Below, piece after piece: positions 1-8,180 of a stretch of 64,000 nucleotides of DNA. Both the position numbers and the translations under genes were made by a program. The stretch lies in the NCBI RefSeq assembly GCF_001549985.1, contig NZ_LROZ01000010.1, forward strand, positions 1 to 64,000. The letters run 5' to 3'. The notes beneath the pieces are model-generated. The model was not told the origin of the DNA and ran no database searches. It was given only the letters and a program-made list of their open reading frames with translations. How positions within the stretch are numbered: the first letter of the stretch is position 1; the number at the start of each line of letters is the position of its first letter. This DNA comes from Myroides odoratus. Its GTDB lineage: Bacteria; Bacteroidota; Bacteroidia; Flavobacteriales; Flavobacteriaceae.

Positions 1-320
1 GTTCCATCGGTATTAGCAAGTAAAGTTGTAACGGTTTCATTGGCTTTTACTAATTGATCTAAGTTGATTACTTGATCATTTCCCGTAGCATCTTTGTATA
101 CCAAATCTGTTCCGTTATAGGTCACATTGCCCTCAACATCTTTGGCAACTTGCTCGATAATCTCTTTTACTTTCTCTGGATTGTTGTTGACAATCGTTTC
201 AAAGTTGTTCGCTACAGAAGCTGGAATATCGATGATGGTTTCTGTACCATTTTCTGATTTGTAGGTATACGTTCCATCGGTATTAGCAAGCAAGGTAGTT
301 ACGGTTTCATTGGCTTTTAC
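1..320 (-). repeat. Tandem 270-bp coding repeat (90-residue units)
   Basis: Bases 1-50 match 271-320 with four differences and keep the reading frame, giving a period of 270 bp. Only one full period is visible; the array continues beyond the left edge. Such in-frame repeats typically change copy number by recombination. Confidence 0.75.
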
Positions 321-773
321 TATTGTTGATAAAAGCAATTCGATTCTTGAACCTGAGCGGTCAAGGTATTCAAATCGAGTACCATCATAAAATACATTTC
401 CTCCTGTTTTATTGATAAGATTTTGAACCGTCTCATTTTTGACAATTTCTTCAAAATTCTTAATTACTAAATCACTAATATCCACATCGGATACGATTCG
501 CACCCATTTTGTGGCATTCCAATAGTAAAAACCAGGAAGAATATCTCCTTGTTTTTTACTAGCATACACTACTAGACTCTCTACATTTCCATTGGAAATT
601 GTTTGGGTATCACCTGTACTTTCTAATGTTATACTTGGAATAAGTAAACCTTTATCTTTAGAAATAATCGTAAGCTCCGCAGATTTGTTTGGTGTTTTTG
701 TACCAATACCAACTTGAGCTTTTAGGGACAACACAAATAAAAAAGCTGCCACACAAAGTAATTGTCTTTTCAT
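1..773 (-). CDS. Secreted repeat protein with VGIGT N-terminus (partial, 3' end outside window)
   Basis: The reading frame is open from an ATG at 773 to the left edge, giving 257 codons with no stop. The first ~20 residues (MKRQLL...LKAQ) form a signal peptide. They are followed by VGIGTKTPNKSAELTI, a start seen in many secreted Flavobacteriaceae surface and fibre-like proteins. From about residue 75 the protein is repetitive: VKANETVTTLLANTDGT occurs at about residues 151-167 and again at 241-257, so the unit is 90 residues. The matching DNA (1-50 versus 271-320) differs at only four bases. The window cuts inside the repeat array, so copy number and length are unknown. The role is probably adhesive or structural at the cell surface, which is an inference. 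Its leader resembles that of the OmpA gene starting at 4061. Confidence 0.85.
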   Translation of the reverse strand, partial: MKRQLLCVAAFLFVLSLKAQVGIGTKTPNKSAELTIISKDKGLLIPSITLESTGDTQTISNGNVESLVVYASKKQGDILPGFYYWNATKWVRIVSDVDISDLVIKNFEEIVKNETVQNLINKTGGNVFYDGTRFEYLDRSGSRIELLLSTIVKANETVTTLLANTDGTYTYKSENGTETIIDIPASVANNFETIVNNNPEKVKEIIEQVAKDVEGNVTYNGTDLVYKDATGNDQVINLDQLVKANETVTTLLANTDG

Positions 774-868
774 AATTCGTTGATTTATACAAACGAATGT
801 CACAACAATTACCTCAAAAAGAGTTTACATTTGTTATTCTTTAGAGCAAGTTAACAAAATTAAAACAC
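774..868 (-). promoter_or_regulatory. Promoter and leader of the VGIGT protein gene, duplicated at 4062-4156
   Basis: Taken together with the start codon, the upstream region aligns without gaps to that of the OmpA gene (4059-4153), with about three quarters of ~95 positions identical. The -7-like box TAATTTTG (855-862, read on the minus strand) corresponds to TAGTTTTG at 4143-4150. In both genes the box sits 84 bp from the start codon. The leader therefore appears to be about 75 nt long. No clear -33 box was found. Confidence 0.5.
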
Positions 869-1100
869 TTTGTTAATTCCCTCATTTAGCACGCTAACAA
901 TTCAATACCCTCTCGATTAGCCCCCTATTTATAAGGGATGAGGAAAGGAGCAATTTTATTTTTACGTTTATCAGTTCCTTCAACTTTTCTTTCTTAGTTA
1001 TCTTGTTCTGAAATAAGATAAACGAACAGCATAATATCAAATTATGGAGTTTATGTTTGGAGAAATAGATAAAAACGCGGCAATAAGAAACGATAGAAAC

Positions 1101-1133
1101 AAAAAAAGAGAGAACTTTATTGGTTCTCTCTCT
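1101..1133 (-). terminator. Stem-loop after micro-ORF A
   Basis: GAGAGAAC (1108-1115) pairs with GTTCTCTC (1123-1130) around a 7-nt loop. On the minus strand it is followed by seven T, so it reads as an intrinsic terminator for minus-strand transcription, just downstream of the small ORF ending at 1158. Confidence 0.6.
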
Positions 1134-1157
1134 TTCTTTAAGTAGTTAAACTGTATT

Positions 1158-1256
1158 TTACATCTTACAGCAGGATGGTGAAAAAAAATATTTCAATAGC
1201 AAACCTAAACGTTCTTTTTTAAATGAAGGGACTTGGCTGAACGAAGTCCCTTTCAT
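1158..1256 (-). CDS. Micro-ORF A, 32 residues, ending in Ser-Cys-Cys-Lys-Met
   Basis: An ATG at 1256 opens a 32-residue frame that ends YFFSPSCCKM at 1158. The ending resembles that of the neighbouring micro-ORF B (YFFLRSCCGI), and both are followed by a stem-loop about 25-50 bp downstream. The first half of the ORF also contains an 8-bp stem (arms near 1227 and 1245), so the DNA may be conserved as RNA structure instead. There is no known family I can name and no clear ribosome binding site. It could be a genuine small peptide, a leader peptide, or chance. The shared Cys-Cys ending is the only reason to list it. Confidence 0.25.
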   Translation of the reverse strand: MKGTSFSQVPSFKKERLGLLLKYFFSPSCCKM

Positions 1257-1340
1257 AAACAACATCTGACTTTAGATAAGTCAAGCATCAAATCAATGTA
1301 ATATGTAATACTAAAAATGACTATTATTGGTTGTAAATGG

Positions 1341-1376
1341 TAAAGAGGGAAACGAATGAATGTTCCCTCTTTTTTG
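1341..1376. other. Stem-loop after micro-ORF B
   Basis: AGAGGGAA (1344-1351) pairs with TTCCCTCT (1363-1370). The T-run is stronger on the plus strand (1370-1375) than on the minus strand, so the direction of any termination is unclear. The sequence just beyond it (1380-1420) resembles 1150-1190, which lies beside the other stem-loop. Confidence 0.4.
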
Positions 1377-1390
1377 GCTACCTGTAAATT

Positions 1391-1537
1391 TTAGATCCCA
1401 CAGCAGGATCGTAGGAAAAAATAGTTGTTTTGAAATTTATTATTTTGATAAAACAAAGGATCTACCCGCTGTTTTATGGTAAGTTTCTTACAAAATGAAT
1501 CAAACCGAATAGTTCTTCTTCTTTTTAAAAACGACAC
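1391..1537 (-). CDS. Micro-ORF B, 48 residues, ending in Ser-Cys-Cys-Gly-Ile
   Basis: From a GTG at 1537 the frame encodes 48 mostly basic and aromatic residues ending NNYFFLRSCCGI. The DNA around the stop (about 1380-1420) resembles that around the stop of micro-ORF A (1150-1190), including the words for YFF and SCC, so the two are duplicated units. An in-frame stop lies three codons upstream of the GTG. The start lies inside the inverted end of the adjacent repeat element. Function is unknown; coding is possible but unproven. Confidence 0.22.
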   Translation of the reverse strand: MSFLKRRRTIRFDSFCKKLTIKQRVDPLFYQNNKFQNNYFFLRSCCGI

Positions 1538-1638
1538 AATACCTTACTCATTTTTTGGAAGCTCTTTATTTAAAAGAGACAACACCAGCTAAATAAAGCC
1601 CTTTTAACCTCCAAAAACTTCAAGGTATTGTTGTCGTT
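1530..1638. repeat. Element copy 1 with inverted ends (three-copy array)
   Basis: The left end AACGACACAATACCTT (1530-1545) pairs with AAGGTATTGTTGTCGTT (1622-1638), a 16-bp stem with one bulged base. An inner hairpin (arms near 1563-1567 and 1574-1578) lies next to a conserved ACAACA. Read on the minus strand, an ORF with only a TTG start (1758 to 1570) ends FSWCCLF inside the element. Copies 2 and 3 keep the same architecture with different stem bases. Confidence 0.6.
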
Positions 1639-1752
1639 ACAGTAATCCCCATACAAATTTGACGTAATTTGTCTTTTTCTATTATTCCCTCGATAAAAAT
1701 CGAAGCGAGTAAAATTATATCCCTGATGTCCTAGATGAAATTTAGTTAAGTT

Positions 1753-1849
1753 AAACAATACCTCTTTGGTTTATTGAAAGTTCTTACTAAAAGGAACAAC
1801 ACGATCTGCAAAAAAATCCTTTTCCTTTCAAAACCTCAAGGTATTGTTT
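1753..1849. repeat. Element copy 2 with inverted ends
   Basis: AAACAATACCT (1753-1763) pairs exactly with AGGTATTGTTT (1839-1849). An inner hairpin pairs GTTC (1780-1783) with GAAC (1794-1797) beside ACAACAC. On the minus strand the frame ending at the inner hairpin reads GFFCRSCCSF and stop, parallel to the Cys-Cys endings nearby, but no ATG precedes it. Confidence 0.6.
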
Positions 1850-1920
1850 TCACCATTTCAACTATGACCTTATTTTTCGATTCTTTTAAACGTTAGATTA
1901 CTATTTTTATTAACTAAAGC

Positions 1921-2027
1921 AAAACAGAACAATACTTTGATTGTTGTTTAGAAAGCCCTTTTTTATCAGAGCGCAACACAAAATTTAAGCCCATTTATTT
2001 CAACCTACTCAAAGTATTGCTGTTTTA
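1921..2027. repeat. Element copy 3 with inverted ends
   Basis: The left arm (1921-1939, ending AACAATACTTTG) pairs with CAAAGTATTGCTGTTTT (2010-2026) with a small bulge. Relative to copy 1, stem positions are changed on both sides so that pairing is kept. Its Cys-Cys frame is broken by stops, which argues that the conserved feature may be the stem and not the peptide. Confidence 0.55.
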
Positions 2028-2099
2028 CTTTCATTCAACATTCATTTTATTTATGTAATCTAGTAGTTCGCTGTAAATCAGTAGAATTTCGTACTCTAT

Positions 2100-4061
2100 T
2101 TATCTATTTAGTATGATAAATTCACTTCGTCTATTTACTTGGTGTTCTTTTGTTGAACAAGGGACTCCATTACTACATGAATTGAGTAATTGAGTTTCAC
2201 CATATCCTTTTCCGGTAATGCGTTGAGCCTCTATTCCTTGGTTAATTATCCAACGGACCGTTGCTTTTGCTCTGCGATTCGACAAACTTAAATTATACGC
2301 ATCTTTTCCTCTACTATCTGTATGAGCGCGTACCTCTACTTTTAGCGTTGGATGCGCTTTCATCATTTCCACTATCTTCATTAATTCAATTTGTGCATCA
2401 GGGCGGATTGCTGACTGATCAAAATCAAAATAAATAGGATTTAGTTTTAAACTTTTAAATAAATCATCCGTTGGATTTTTTGTTTCTTGGATGGGTACTA
2501 ATCCAATATTGTGTTTAGAACGTTCTTGGTGTTTAGCCTCTAGTACAAGTACTTCTTCTGAGGTGTTATACTGTGCTGCTTCTGCTTTTATATGGTACTT
2601 TTTATGACAGAGCAAATCTGGTATTTTATATTCCCCTTTGTCATTTGAAACTTGAGTAGCAATTACGTGATACTCATTATCGTAAATAGTGATTTTAGCT
2701 TGATTTAGTACATTTTTAGTTTCTGAATCAAAAACAATTCCTTCTAAAGTAGTCTGACATATTTTTTCGATAAAAGAATAGATATCGTCTCCCCCGCTAC
2801 CTCCTGCTCGATTCGAGCTTATGAAACCTTTATTTTTCTGAGGATCAAGATAAAAACTAAAATCATCAAATGGACTATTAAACGGAGTTCCCATATTATG
2901 GACAGGACCTACCTGCCCGTCATCCGTAAGCTTTGCCACGAATAGATCAAGCCCTCCTAATCCCGGATGACCATCAGAAGCAAAAAATAAATACTGATCA
3001 TTTGAAATGAAGGGAAATGATTCTCTCCCTGCGGTATTAATTTTATCGCCTAAATTTTCAATTGCTCCATATTCACCTGTTGAAGAAATGGATACTCTAA
3101 AAATATCCGATTGCCCTAGTGTACCCTGGCGATCTGAAGAAAAATAAAGCCATTTATCATCAGGAGTTAAGGCCGGATGAGCCGTATTAAAATCAGCTGA
3201 GTTAAACGGCAATTCGATTACTTCTCCCCATAAACCGTCCTTGTTTTTGGTTGCTTTATATAATTTCAACAAGGAAGATTGATCCGTATTATTTTTTTGT
3301 TTTCCTTTTTTATTGGAATTGTTACGGGTAAAATACATCGTATTGCCATCTTTCGTAAAAACAGCCGTAGCATCATTTACTTTGGAATTGATTTCTTTTG
3401 CAAATAGTTTAGGCGTCGAGAAAGAACCATCAGCTTTTATTGCTGCCGCATATAAACTAGTGAAGTGTTCATCCGTCCATTCGTGAACAGGCTTCGTTGT
3501 CTGTTCATTTCGGGCTGATGTAAAGATCAGTTGTTGATTGAACACCGTTGCTCCATAGTCTGAATAAGTGGAATTCAAAGCCAAAGACTTCATTTCATAT
3601 CGATCTTCTTTATGCTCAATTTCAGCTAAGAAATTCTTATTTAAATTAAAGAGTTTAGCTCGTGAATCAGTTGCTTCTAAACGGGTGAAAGCTTCCATCA
3701 TTTTGCTTGACTTTTCATAGTTCCCAACTGATTTTAAAGTCTGTGCATAGCGATAGAAATATTCTGATGGAATTTCTTCTTTCCCCTTATCCTCATACTC
3801 CCCTTCAAAAAGTTGTTGGTACCAGGTGTTGGCCTCGGTTAATTTCCCATTAAAATAATAGGAATTAGCTAGTTTTTGTAACAAGTCTGCATTGCTATAT
3901 CCTTTTGTAGCAAGGCGTTCATAGCTTTTAATAGCCTCACTATACGCTTGGATATTGTATTCTTTATCCGCTTTTTTTTCCGTTATTCGTTGGGCATGCA
4001 TGTTGACCCCAGTCAAAAAAAATAGGCTTAATACACTTATTCTTAGTAGTTGTTTTTTCAT
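2100..4061 (-). CDS. OmpA-family protein with TPR, PD40 and peptidoglycan-binding domains
   Basis: A large envelope protein of about 653 residues. The ATG at 4061 (MKKQLLRISVL) is preferred over the upstream start because it begins a clean signal peptide ending near MHAQ. Domains in order: TPR-like helices (about 30-130); WD40-like PD40 repeats (about 180-440, with motifs such as DDKWLYFSSDRQG and DQYLFFASDGHPG); a carboxypeptidase-regulatory-like beta domain (about 460-540); and a C-terminal OmpA peptidoglycan-binding domain (PIYFDFDQSAIRPDA, AHTDSRG, NRRAKA). Relatives are often encoded beside PorP/SprF proteins of the type IX secretion and gliding systems, but no PorP/SprF gene is visible here. 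It probably anchors an outer-membrane complex to peptidoglycan. Confidence 0.9.
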   Translation of the reverse strand: MKKQLLRISVLSLFFLTGVNMHAQRITEKKADKEYNIQAYSEAIKSYERLATKGYSNADLLQKLANSYYFNGKLTEANTWYQQLFEGEYEDKGKEEIPSEYFYRYAQTLKSVGNYEKSSKMMEAFTRLEATDSRAKLFNLNKNFLAEIEHKEDRYEMKSLALNSTYSDYGATVFNQQLIFTSARNEQTTKPVHEWTDEHFTSLYAAAIKADGSFSTPKLFAKEINSKVNDATAVFTKDGNTMYFTRNNSNKKGKQKNNTDQSSLLKLYKATKNKDGLWGEVIELPFNSADFNTAHPALTPDDKWLYFSSDRQGTLGQSDIFRVSISSTGEYGAIENLGDKINTAGRESFPFISNDQYLFFASDGHPGLGGLDLFVAKLTDDGQVGPVHNMGTPFNSPFDDFSFYLDPQKNKGFISSNRAGGSGGDDIYSFIEKICQTTLEGIVFDSETKNVLNQAKITIYDNEYHVIATQVSNDKGEYKIPDLLCHKKYHIKAEAAQYNTSEEVLVLEAKHQERSKHNIGLVPIQETKNPTDDLFKSLKLNPIYFDFDQSAIRPDAQIELMKIVEMMKAHPTLKVEVRAHTDSRGKDAYNLSLSNRRAKATVRWIINQGIEAQRITGKGYGETQLLNSCSNGVPCSTKEHQVNRRSEFIILNR

Positions 4062-4156
4062 AATCTGTCCATTTATACCAACGAATTTCAAAGTATTTGC
4101 TTTAAATTGAGTCTATTTTTGTTATTCCTATGAACAACTTAACAAAACTAAAATAG
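4062..4156 (-). promoter_or_regulatory. Promoter and leader of the OmpA-family gene
   Basis: The -7-like box TAGTTTTG lies at 4143-4150 on the minus strand. The leader is the ungapped counterpart of 774-868, which suggests that the two surface-protein genes are expressed together. Confidence 0.5.
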
Positions 4157-4770
4157 CCGTTGTTGCTTTGTTTTATTGGCTAACAATTAAATACTGCCTA
4201 ACATCCTTTTTGGAATACTGCTTTAAAAGATCCATTCATTTTAATTCAATTGTAGATTTTTCTTTGATTTCATATTCTCCTTGTGGACCTAAGATTTCAT
4301 CGTTAAGCCTATTGCTTTACGAAATCAAAGAAAAGAAAGAATGTGTTTTTGACTTGTCTTTTTTACTCTTTCTTATCCAACAATTAAAAAAATGAACTTA
4401 CTTATTTTACCATTTAATACTAGTTGTTTTACTATCTGTCTTATGCTTAAATCAAAACTCATCATAAAGTCAAAAGGATAGGTATTATTTTGTTATAATC
4501 GAGTACGTTTAAGCTAAGAAAACAAAAAAATAAAAGTATCCTAACAAAAATGAACTCATAAATTACTGTAAAACAACATTTTATATTTATATATTTTTTC
4601 TCTATCAAATGAAATATTTTTTCAATATAAGGTGTTGCATTACTAGAAATGAAACAAAAAGTCAGTTTCCACTAGTGTTATTTAATTTTAAAAGGATAGG
4701 AATCGCTACGAGAAGTGCTCTCTTTGCTTTTTTACTTATAAACAAAGTACCATAGCTAAATTGTACTAGT
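4157..4770. other. Intergenic region, no gene supported
   Basis: A very AT-rich stretch of about 610 bp between the OmpA gene promoter and the terminator of the next gene. A 75-codon open frame on the plus strand (4168-4395) has no recognisable domain, no signal peptide and an atypical composition, so I do not call it. There is nothing else I can support. Confidence 0.5.
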
Positions 4771-4804
4771 AAAAAAAGCCACTAACAGTTAAACTGTAGT
4801 GGCT
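4771..4804 (-). terminator. Intrinsic terminator of the AraC gene
   Basis: AGCCACTA (4777-4784) pairs with TAGTGGCT (4797-4804), extended by ACAG/CTGT. Read on the minus strand it is followed by seven T, 35 bp after the stop at 4839. Confidence 0.8.
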
Positions 4805-4838
4805 ATACTAATTGTAGTAAAATTGTATGTCAAACAAG

Positions 4839-6047
4839 CTAAATCAGCTTGATGTATTCAAAAGGCGTCATCCCTGTAACTTGTTTAAAACTCTTAAAGA
4901 AAGAAGCTTTAGAGTTAAAGGCACTTTGATAAAATAGTTCATTTGCTGTAAATTGCTTTTTATCTTCATGACTGTTAATCGTTTCCAATATTACATTTAT
5001 TCTAAGTGAATTGATATACTCTCTAAAACTCATTTGGTGTATATAAGTAAAGTACTGCGCTAAATAATAACGCGAAATTTTGGTTTTATGTGCCAATTCA
5101 CTAATCTTGAAATCTGCATTTAAATACGCTTTTTCCTTTAAGATGACTTGCTTTACTTTGATATCAATTTGAGCTAATGTTTCATCGCTTAATTTGACTT
5201 TTTCATATTTCCCATCATATGGATCCCTTTGCTCCTCTTCTGGCTTACTTTCTTCTTCAGCTTGTACTAACCGGAGGGCAAGTTCAACATCACTGTAATC
5301 TAATCCCCTATTGTTTGTTTCGTATTGGAAAAAAAAGGAAGTTGAAACGCGATAACGAAGGAAAAGGACTGTAAAATAAAAGCAGATCAAACTAAACAGT
5401 ATAGCGATAAAAAATACAATAGGATCATTATTATACACGATTGAAATAACCGTGATACTAGAAAAAATAATTAGAAAACTAATTAAATAAGATAGAAATT
5501 TAATTAGTTTAAAATTATCTAAAGGGGTTTGATTCAAGAGGTTGTTTTCCTCCTTGAGGATAAAAAAACTTTTGATCGCATAGAATAAGAGGTAAACAAT
5601 AAGGAATACGTATAAAAAATAATGTAGCGTATTTTGATCAATCGCAATATTTCCTTCTGATAGAAAAAAGATACAGAAAAAGACCACAAAAAATGAAATA
5701 GCGAGATAATAGTAATCTTTAAAATAATTTCTAAACAGAGGTTGTCTTTCCTTATTTCGATAATAAGAGAGCAATAAAAATACATGTGGCCCATAGAAGA
5801 TGAAGATAGATATCCATAGCGGATGAACTTCAAAATTCTTAGCCATTAAAAATTGTCCGAGTACGAGTACAATCTGAATAAAAATCAAATAACTTAATAT
5901 ACTTAAAAGTCGAAAAGCATCATAATCAATAAGTGATTTTTTAGCTTTTATATAACGTCTATGTTCTTGAATTCCAGCTAGTAGAATAAGAATACCAAGA
6001 AAAGTAATTAGAATATACATATCTATAATTTGTAAAGAATTAAACAT
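4839..6047 (-). CDS. Membrane-bound AraC-family transcriptional regulator
   Basis: A 402-residue protein with about six or seven hydrophobic segments in residues 10-230. A charged linker rich in Glu follows (about 265-290), then a C-terminal AraC DNA-binding domain (about 300-402) with FKISELAHKTKISRYYLAQYF and QSAFNSKASFFKSFKQVTG. The layout is that of integral-membrane AraC regulators, in which the membrane part presumably senses a signal and the cytoplasmic tail binds DNA. It is divergently transcribed from another membrane AraC gene 172 bp away. Target and ligand are unknown. A second Met at residue 10 is an alternative start. Confidence 0.85.
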   Translation of the reverse strand: MFNSLQIIDMYILITFLGILILLAGIQEHRRYIKAKKSLIDYDAFRLLSILSYLIFIQIVLVLGQFLMAKNFEVHPLWISIFIFYGPHVFLLLSYYRNKERQPLFRNYFKDYYYLAISFFVVFFCIFFLSEGNIAIDQNTLHYFLYVFLIVYLLFYAIKSFFILKEENNLLNQTPLDNFKLIKFLSYLISFLIIFSSITVISIVYNNDPIVFFIAILFSLICFYFTVLFLRYRVSTSFFFQYETNNRGLDYSDVELALRLVQAEEESKPEEEQRDPYDGKYEKVKLSDETLAQIDIKVKQVILKEKAYLNADFKISELAHKTKISRYYLAQYFTYIHQMSFREYINSLRINVILETINSHEDKKQFTANELFYQSAFNSKASFFKSFKQVTGMTPFEYIKLI

Positions 6048-6219
6048 AAATTAAGCAAAGACAAGATGTTTAACACTAAAATTATATTAATACAATATCA
6101 AATTTAATAAATTTTCGGACTTATTCAATAGTAAAATCGCAAAATTCGACTTTTTATGAATATTGGTACCTTAAAAGGATATGCATATTTATTTAAAGCC
6201 TTATCTTTAAATAAAAAAA
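6048..6219. promoter_or_regulatory. Divergent promoter region of two membrane AraC genes
   Basis: 172 bp, extremely AT-rich, with no gene. It must carry the promoters of both flanking regulators. I could not fix the boxes with confidence. Confidence 0.4.
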
Positions 6220-7116
6220 ATGTTAAATACCAAAGCTAACACCTCCTTAAAGAAGAAACTTTTCTTATGTCTCATTATACTTTTAATCGGGATTAAACTA
6301 AGTATAAACATGAAGTACTCTTATGCTGATGTTTATTTTTACTTGATCGTGCAACTTATTCTAATACTCATTAATATTAGTAGTTATAGATTTTATTTCC
6401 TTTTAATTGCTTTAGAGGTTGGCACGATTCTGTTATTCAAACAGCATTTTATTACTAGCAATGCCTATTATCTCATTTCTTTTGGTCTTACCTTACTAGG
6501 TATCCTCTACTTCCTAAAACCTAGTAATATCAATCAATATCGCTATCAGCCCATTCATTTATATTTGCACCATACTTCTATTGCTACGCTATTTTTAGTG
6601 CTTATCAACGTATTAATCAATGTACGGTATGGGTTAAGTGAAGTAAATCCGTTTTTGGAATTTACCTCTATTTTAATTCAGATTTACATTCTCGTTTATT
6701 CTGTATTGACTTTGATTCATTATCTAAAGCACAATCTATTCCAGACCCTGATGATTGATTTCATTAAAGAAAAAGAGTATTCAGAGATAACAAAGCAAAT
6801 CCTGTATTTTTTTGAAACGAATATACCCGTTTATCTAAACCCAAGTTTTAATATTGATACCTTAAGTCAGGAAATTGGTGTTCCAGTACATGAAATATCA
6901 AAGAAAATAAACAATGAATTAAATACCAACTACTATAATTTAGTGGCTTTTTATAGAATTCAACAAGCGACAAAGCGAATGAAGGAAAAACCGAATCACA
7001 AAATTGAAGTGATTGCTGAGGATTGTGGTTTTAATTCAAGAGGTACGTTTACCAAGTATTTTAAACAATTTTTAAAATGTACTCCTACGGAGTATCGAAA
7101 TAAAATGGGACGTTAA
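6220..7116 (+). CDS. Membrane-bound AraC-family transcriptional regulator
   Basis: 298 residues. Residues 12-170 contain about six short hydrophobic segments, and the C-terminal ~100 residues form an AraC helix-turn-helix domain (FNIDTLSQEIGVPVHEISKKI and ECGFNSRGTF-like second helix pair, with TPTEYRNKMGR at the end). It has the same architecture as the divergent neighbour at 4839-6047, but the membrane part is shorter and the sequences differ clearly. The two may control each other or a common target. Nothing downstream on the same strand points to a regulated gene. Confidence 0.82.
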   Translation: MLNTKANTSLKKKLFLCLIILLIGIKLSINMKYSYADVYFYLIVQLILILINISSYRFYFLLIALEVGTILLFKQHFITSNAYYLISFGLTLLGILYFLKPSNINQYRYQPIHLYLHHTSIATLFLVLINVLINVRYGLSEVNPFLEFTSILIQIYILVYSVLTLIHYLKHNLFQTLMIDFIKEKEYSEITKQILYFFETNIPVYLNPSFNIDTLSQEIGVPVHEISKKINNELNTNYYNLVAFYRIQQATKRMKEKPNHKIEVIAEDCGFNSRGTFTKYFKQFLKCTPTEYRNKMGR

Positions 7117-7347
7117 ACTCAATAATGATCTTTTGGGTCAAAGAAATAAATTCTAAACTCTCTGATTTTATTTGTTTTCTTTTTAACTAGTTTAAAACAA
7201 ATATGATACAAAACTATACTGCTAAACCCTTATTAAGTTTCTTAAAAAGGGCCAGTAATAATTGGTTCAAATTTTTTTAATTGATTTTAAACCCTCGAAG
7301 AGCGATTAATTTCCATTATCTACTGTTCGATGTTGATGATTAAGTTA

Positions 7348-8088
7348 TTACGCCATAGCACCGTTGACACCAATTATTTGTCCGCTGATCCATTTGGCAT
7401 CATCATTAGCAAGAAAAACCACAATTTTGGCAATATCTGCTGGTTCACCCAAACGGTTAAAGGCGTTTAGTGAGGTCAGGCGGTCAATTACTTCCTGTGG
7501 TTTGCCTTTCGTGAATAATTCGGTGTTGGTCGGTCCGGGAAGGATAGCGTTTACATTAATTCCTCTCGCGCCAATTTCTTTGGCAAAAACACGGGTCAAT
7601 TGCTCCACTGCACCTTTGGTAGCAACATATATACCATAGGTTGGCATCAACAACCTTGTCGTAGTGGAAGAAAAGTTAATGATACTGCCATGGTCAGCAA
7701 GTTTAGTTGAAGCCTCACGAAGCGTATTGAATACACCTTTTACGTTAATGTCGAACTGGGAGGTAAAGTCTTCGTCCGTAGTGTCTTTGATTAGCTTGGT
7801 GATCATGATGCCTGCATTGTTAACCAACACATCGATTCTTCCATAGTGATTAATGGCATGGTCAAATAATTGTTTTACCGCTTCGGCATTACTTACATCA
7901 GCTTGTAAGGCAATTGCATCACCCCCGTTGTTTTTAATGGAATGAACTACCTCTTCTGCAGCCGCTTTTCCATGAGCATAGTTTACGATAACTTTTGCAC
8001 CAGCAGCAGCTAATTGTTGTGCTACTTCAGCACCAATCCCTCTTGACGCTCCCGTCACAAGGATTACTTTATTATTTAATGTACGCAT
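7348..8088 (-). CDS. SDR-family NAD(P)-dependent oxidoreductase
   Basis: A classical short-chain dehydrogenase/reductase of 246 residues, the normal length. It has the nucleotide-binding motif TGASRGIG (about 12-19), NNAG (about 90), a catalytic Ser in SIINFSSTT, and the Tyr-x-x-x-Lys pair in YGIYVATKG (about 152-156). The nearest annotated relatives are 3-oxoacyl-ACP reductase-like or glucose-1-dehydrogenase-like SDRs, but the substrate cannot be read from sequence. An AraC regulator gene lies 92 bp upstream on the same strand and probably controls it. Confidence 0.9.
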   Translation of the reverse strand: MRTLNNKVILVTGASRGIGAEVAQQLAAAGAKVIVNYAHGKAAAEEVVHSIKNNGGDAIALQADVSNAEAVKQLFDHAINHYGRIDVLVNNAGIMITKLIKDTTDEDFTSQFDINVKGVFNTLREASTKLADHGSIINFSSTTTRLLMPTYGIYVATKGAVEQLTRVFAKEIGARGINVNAILPGPTNTELFTKGKPQEVIDRLTSLNAFNRLGEPADIAKIVVFLANDDAKWISGQIIGVNGAMA

Positions 8089-8180
8089 GATACTTTATTT
8101 TAGTGTTAATTTCATAAGACAAAGTTGGTCTATTCGTAATCCTGCTAACGTACAAAAATCATAGCAGGTGTTGCAAATAT

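Noticed and set aside
1570..1758. 62-codon minus-strand frame ending in Cys-Cys
   Set aside because: The only start is TTG, the body shows no family signal, and most of it lies outside the repeat element. Its ending is discussed under the Cys-Cys finding, but I do not call it a gene.
4168..4395. 75-codon plus-strand frame
   Set aside because: No domain, no signal peptide, low-complexity AT-rich composition, and no terminator or promoter fits it.
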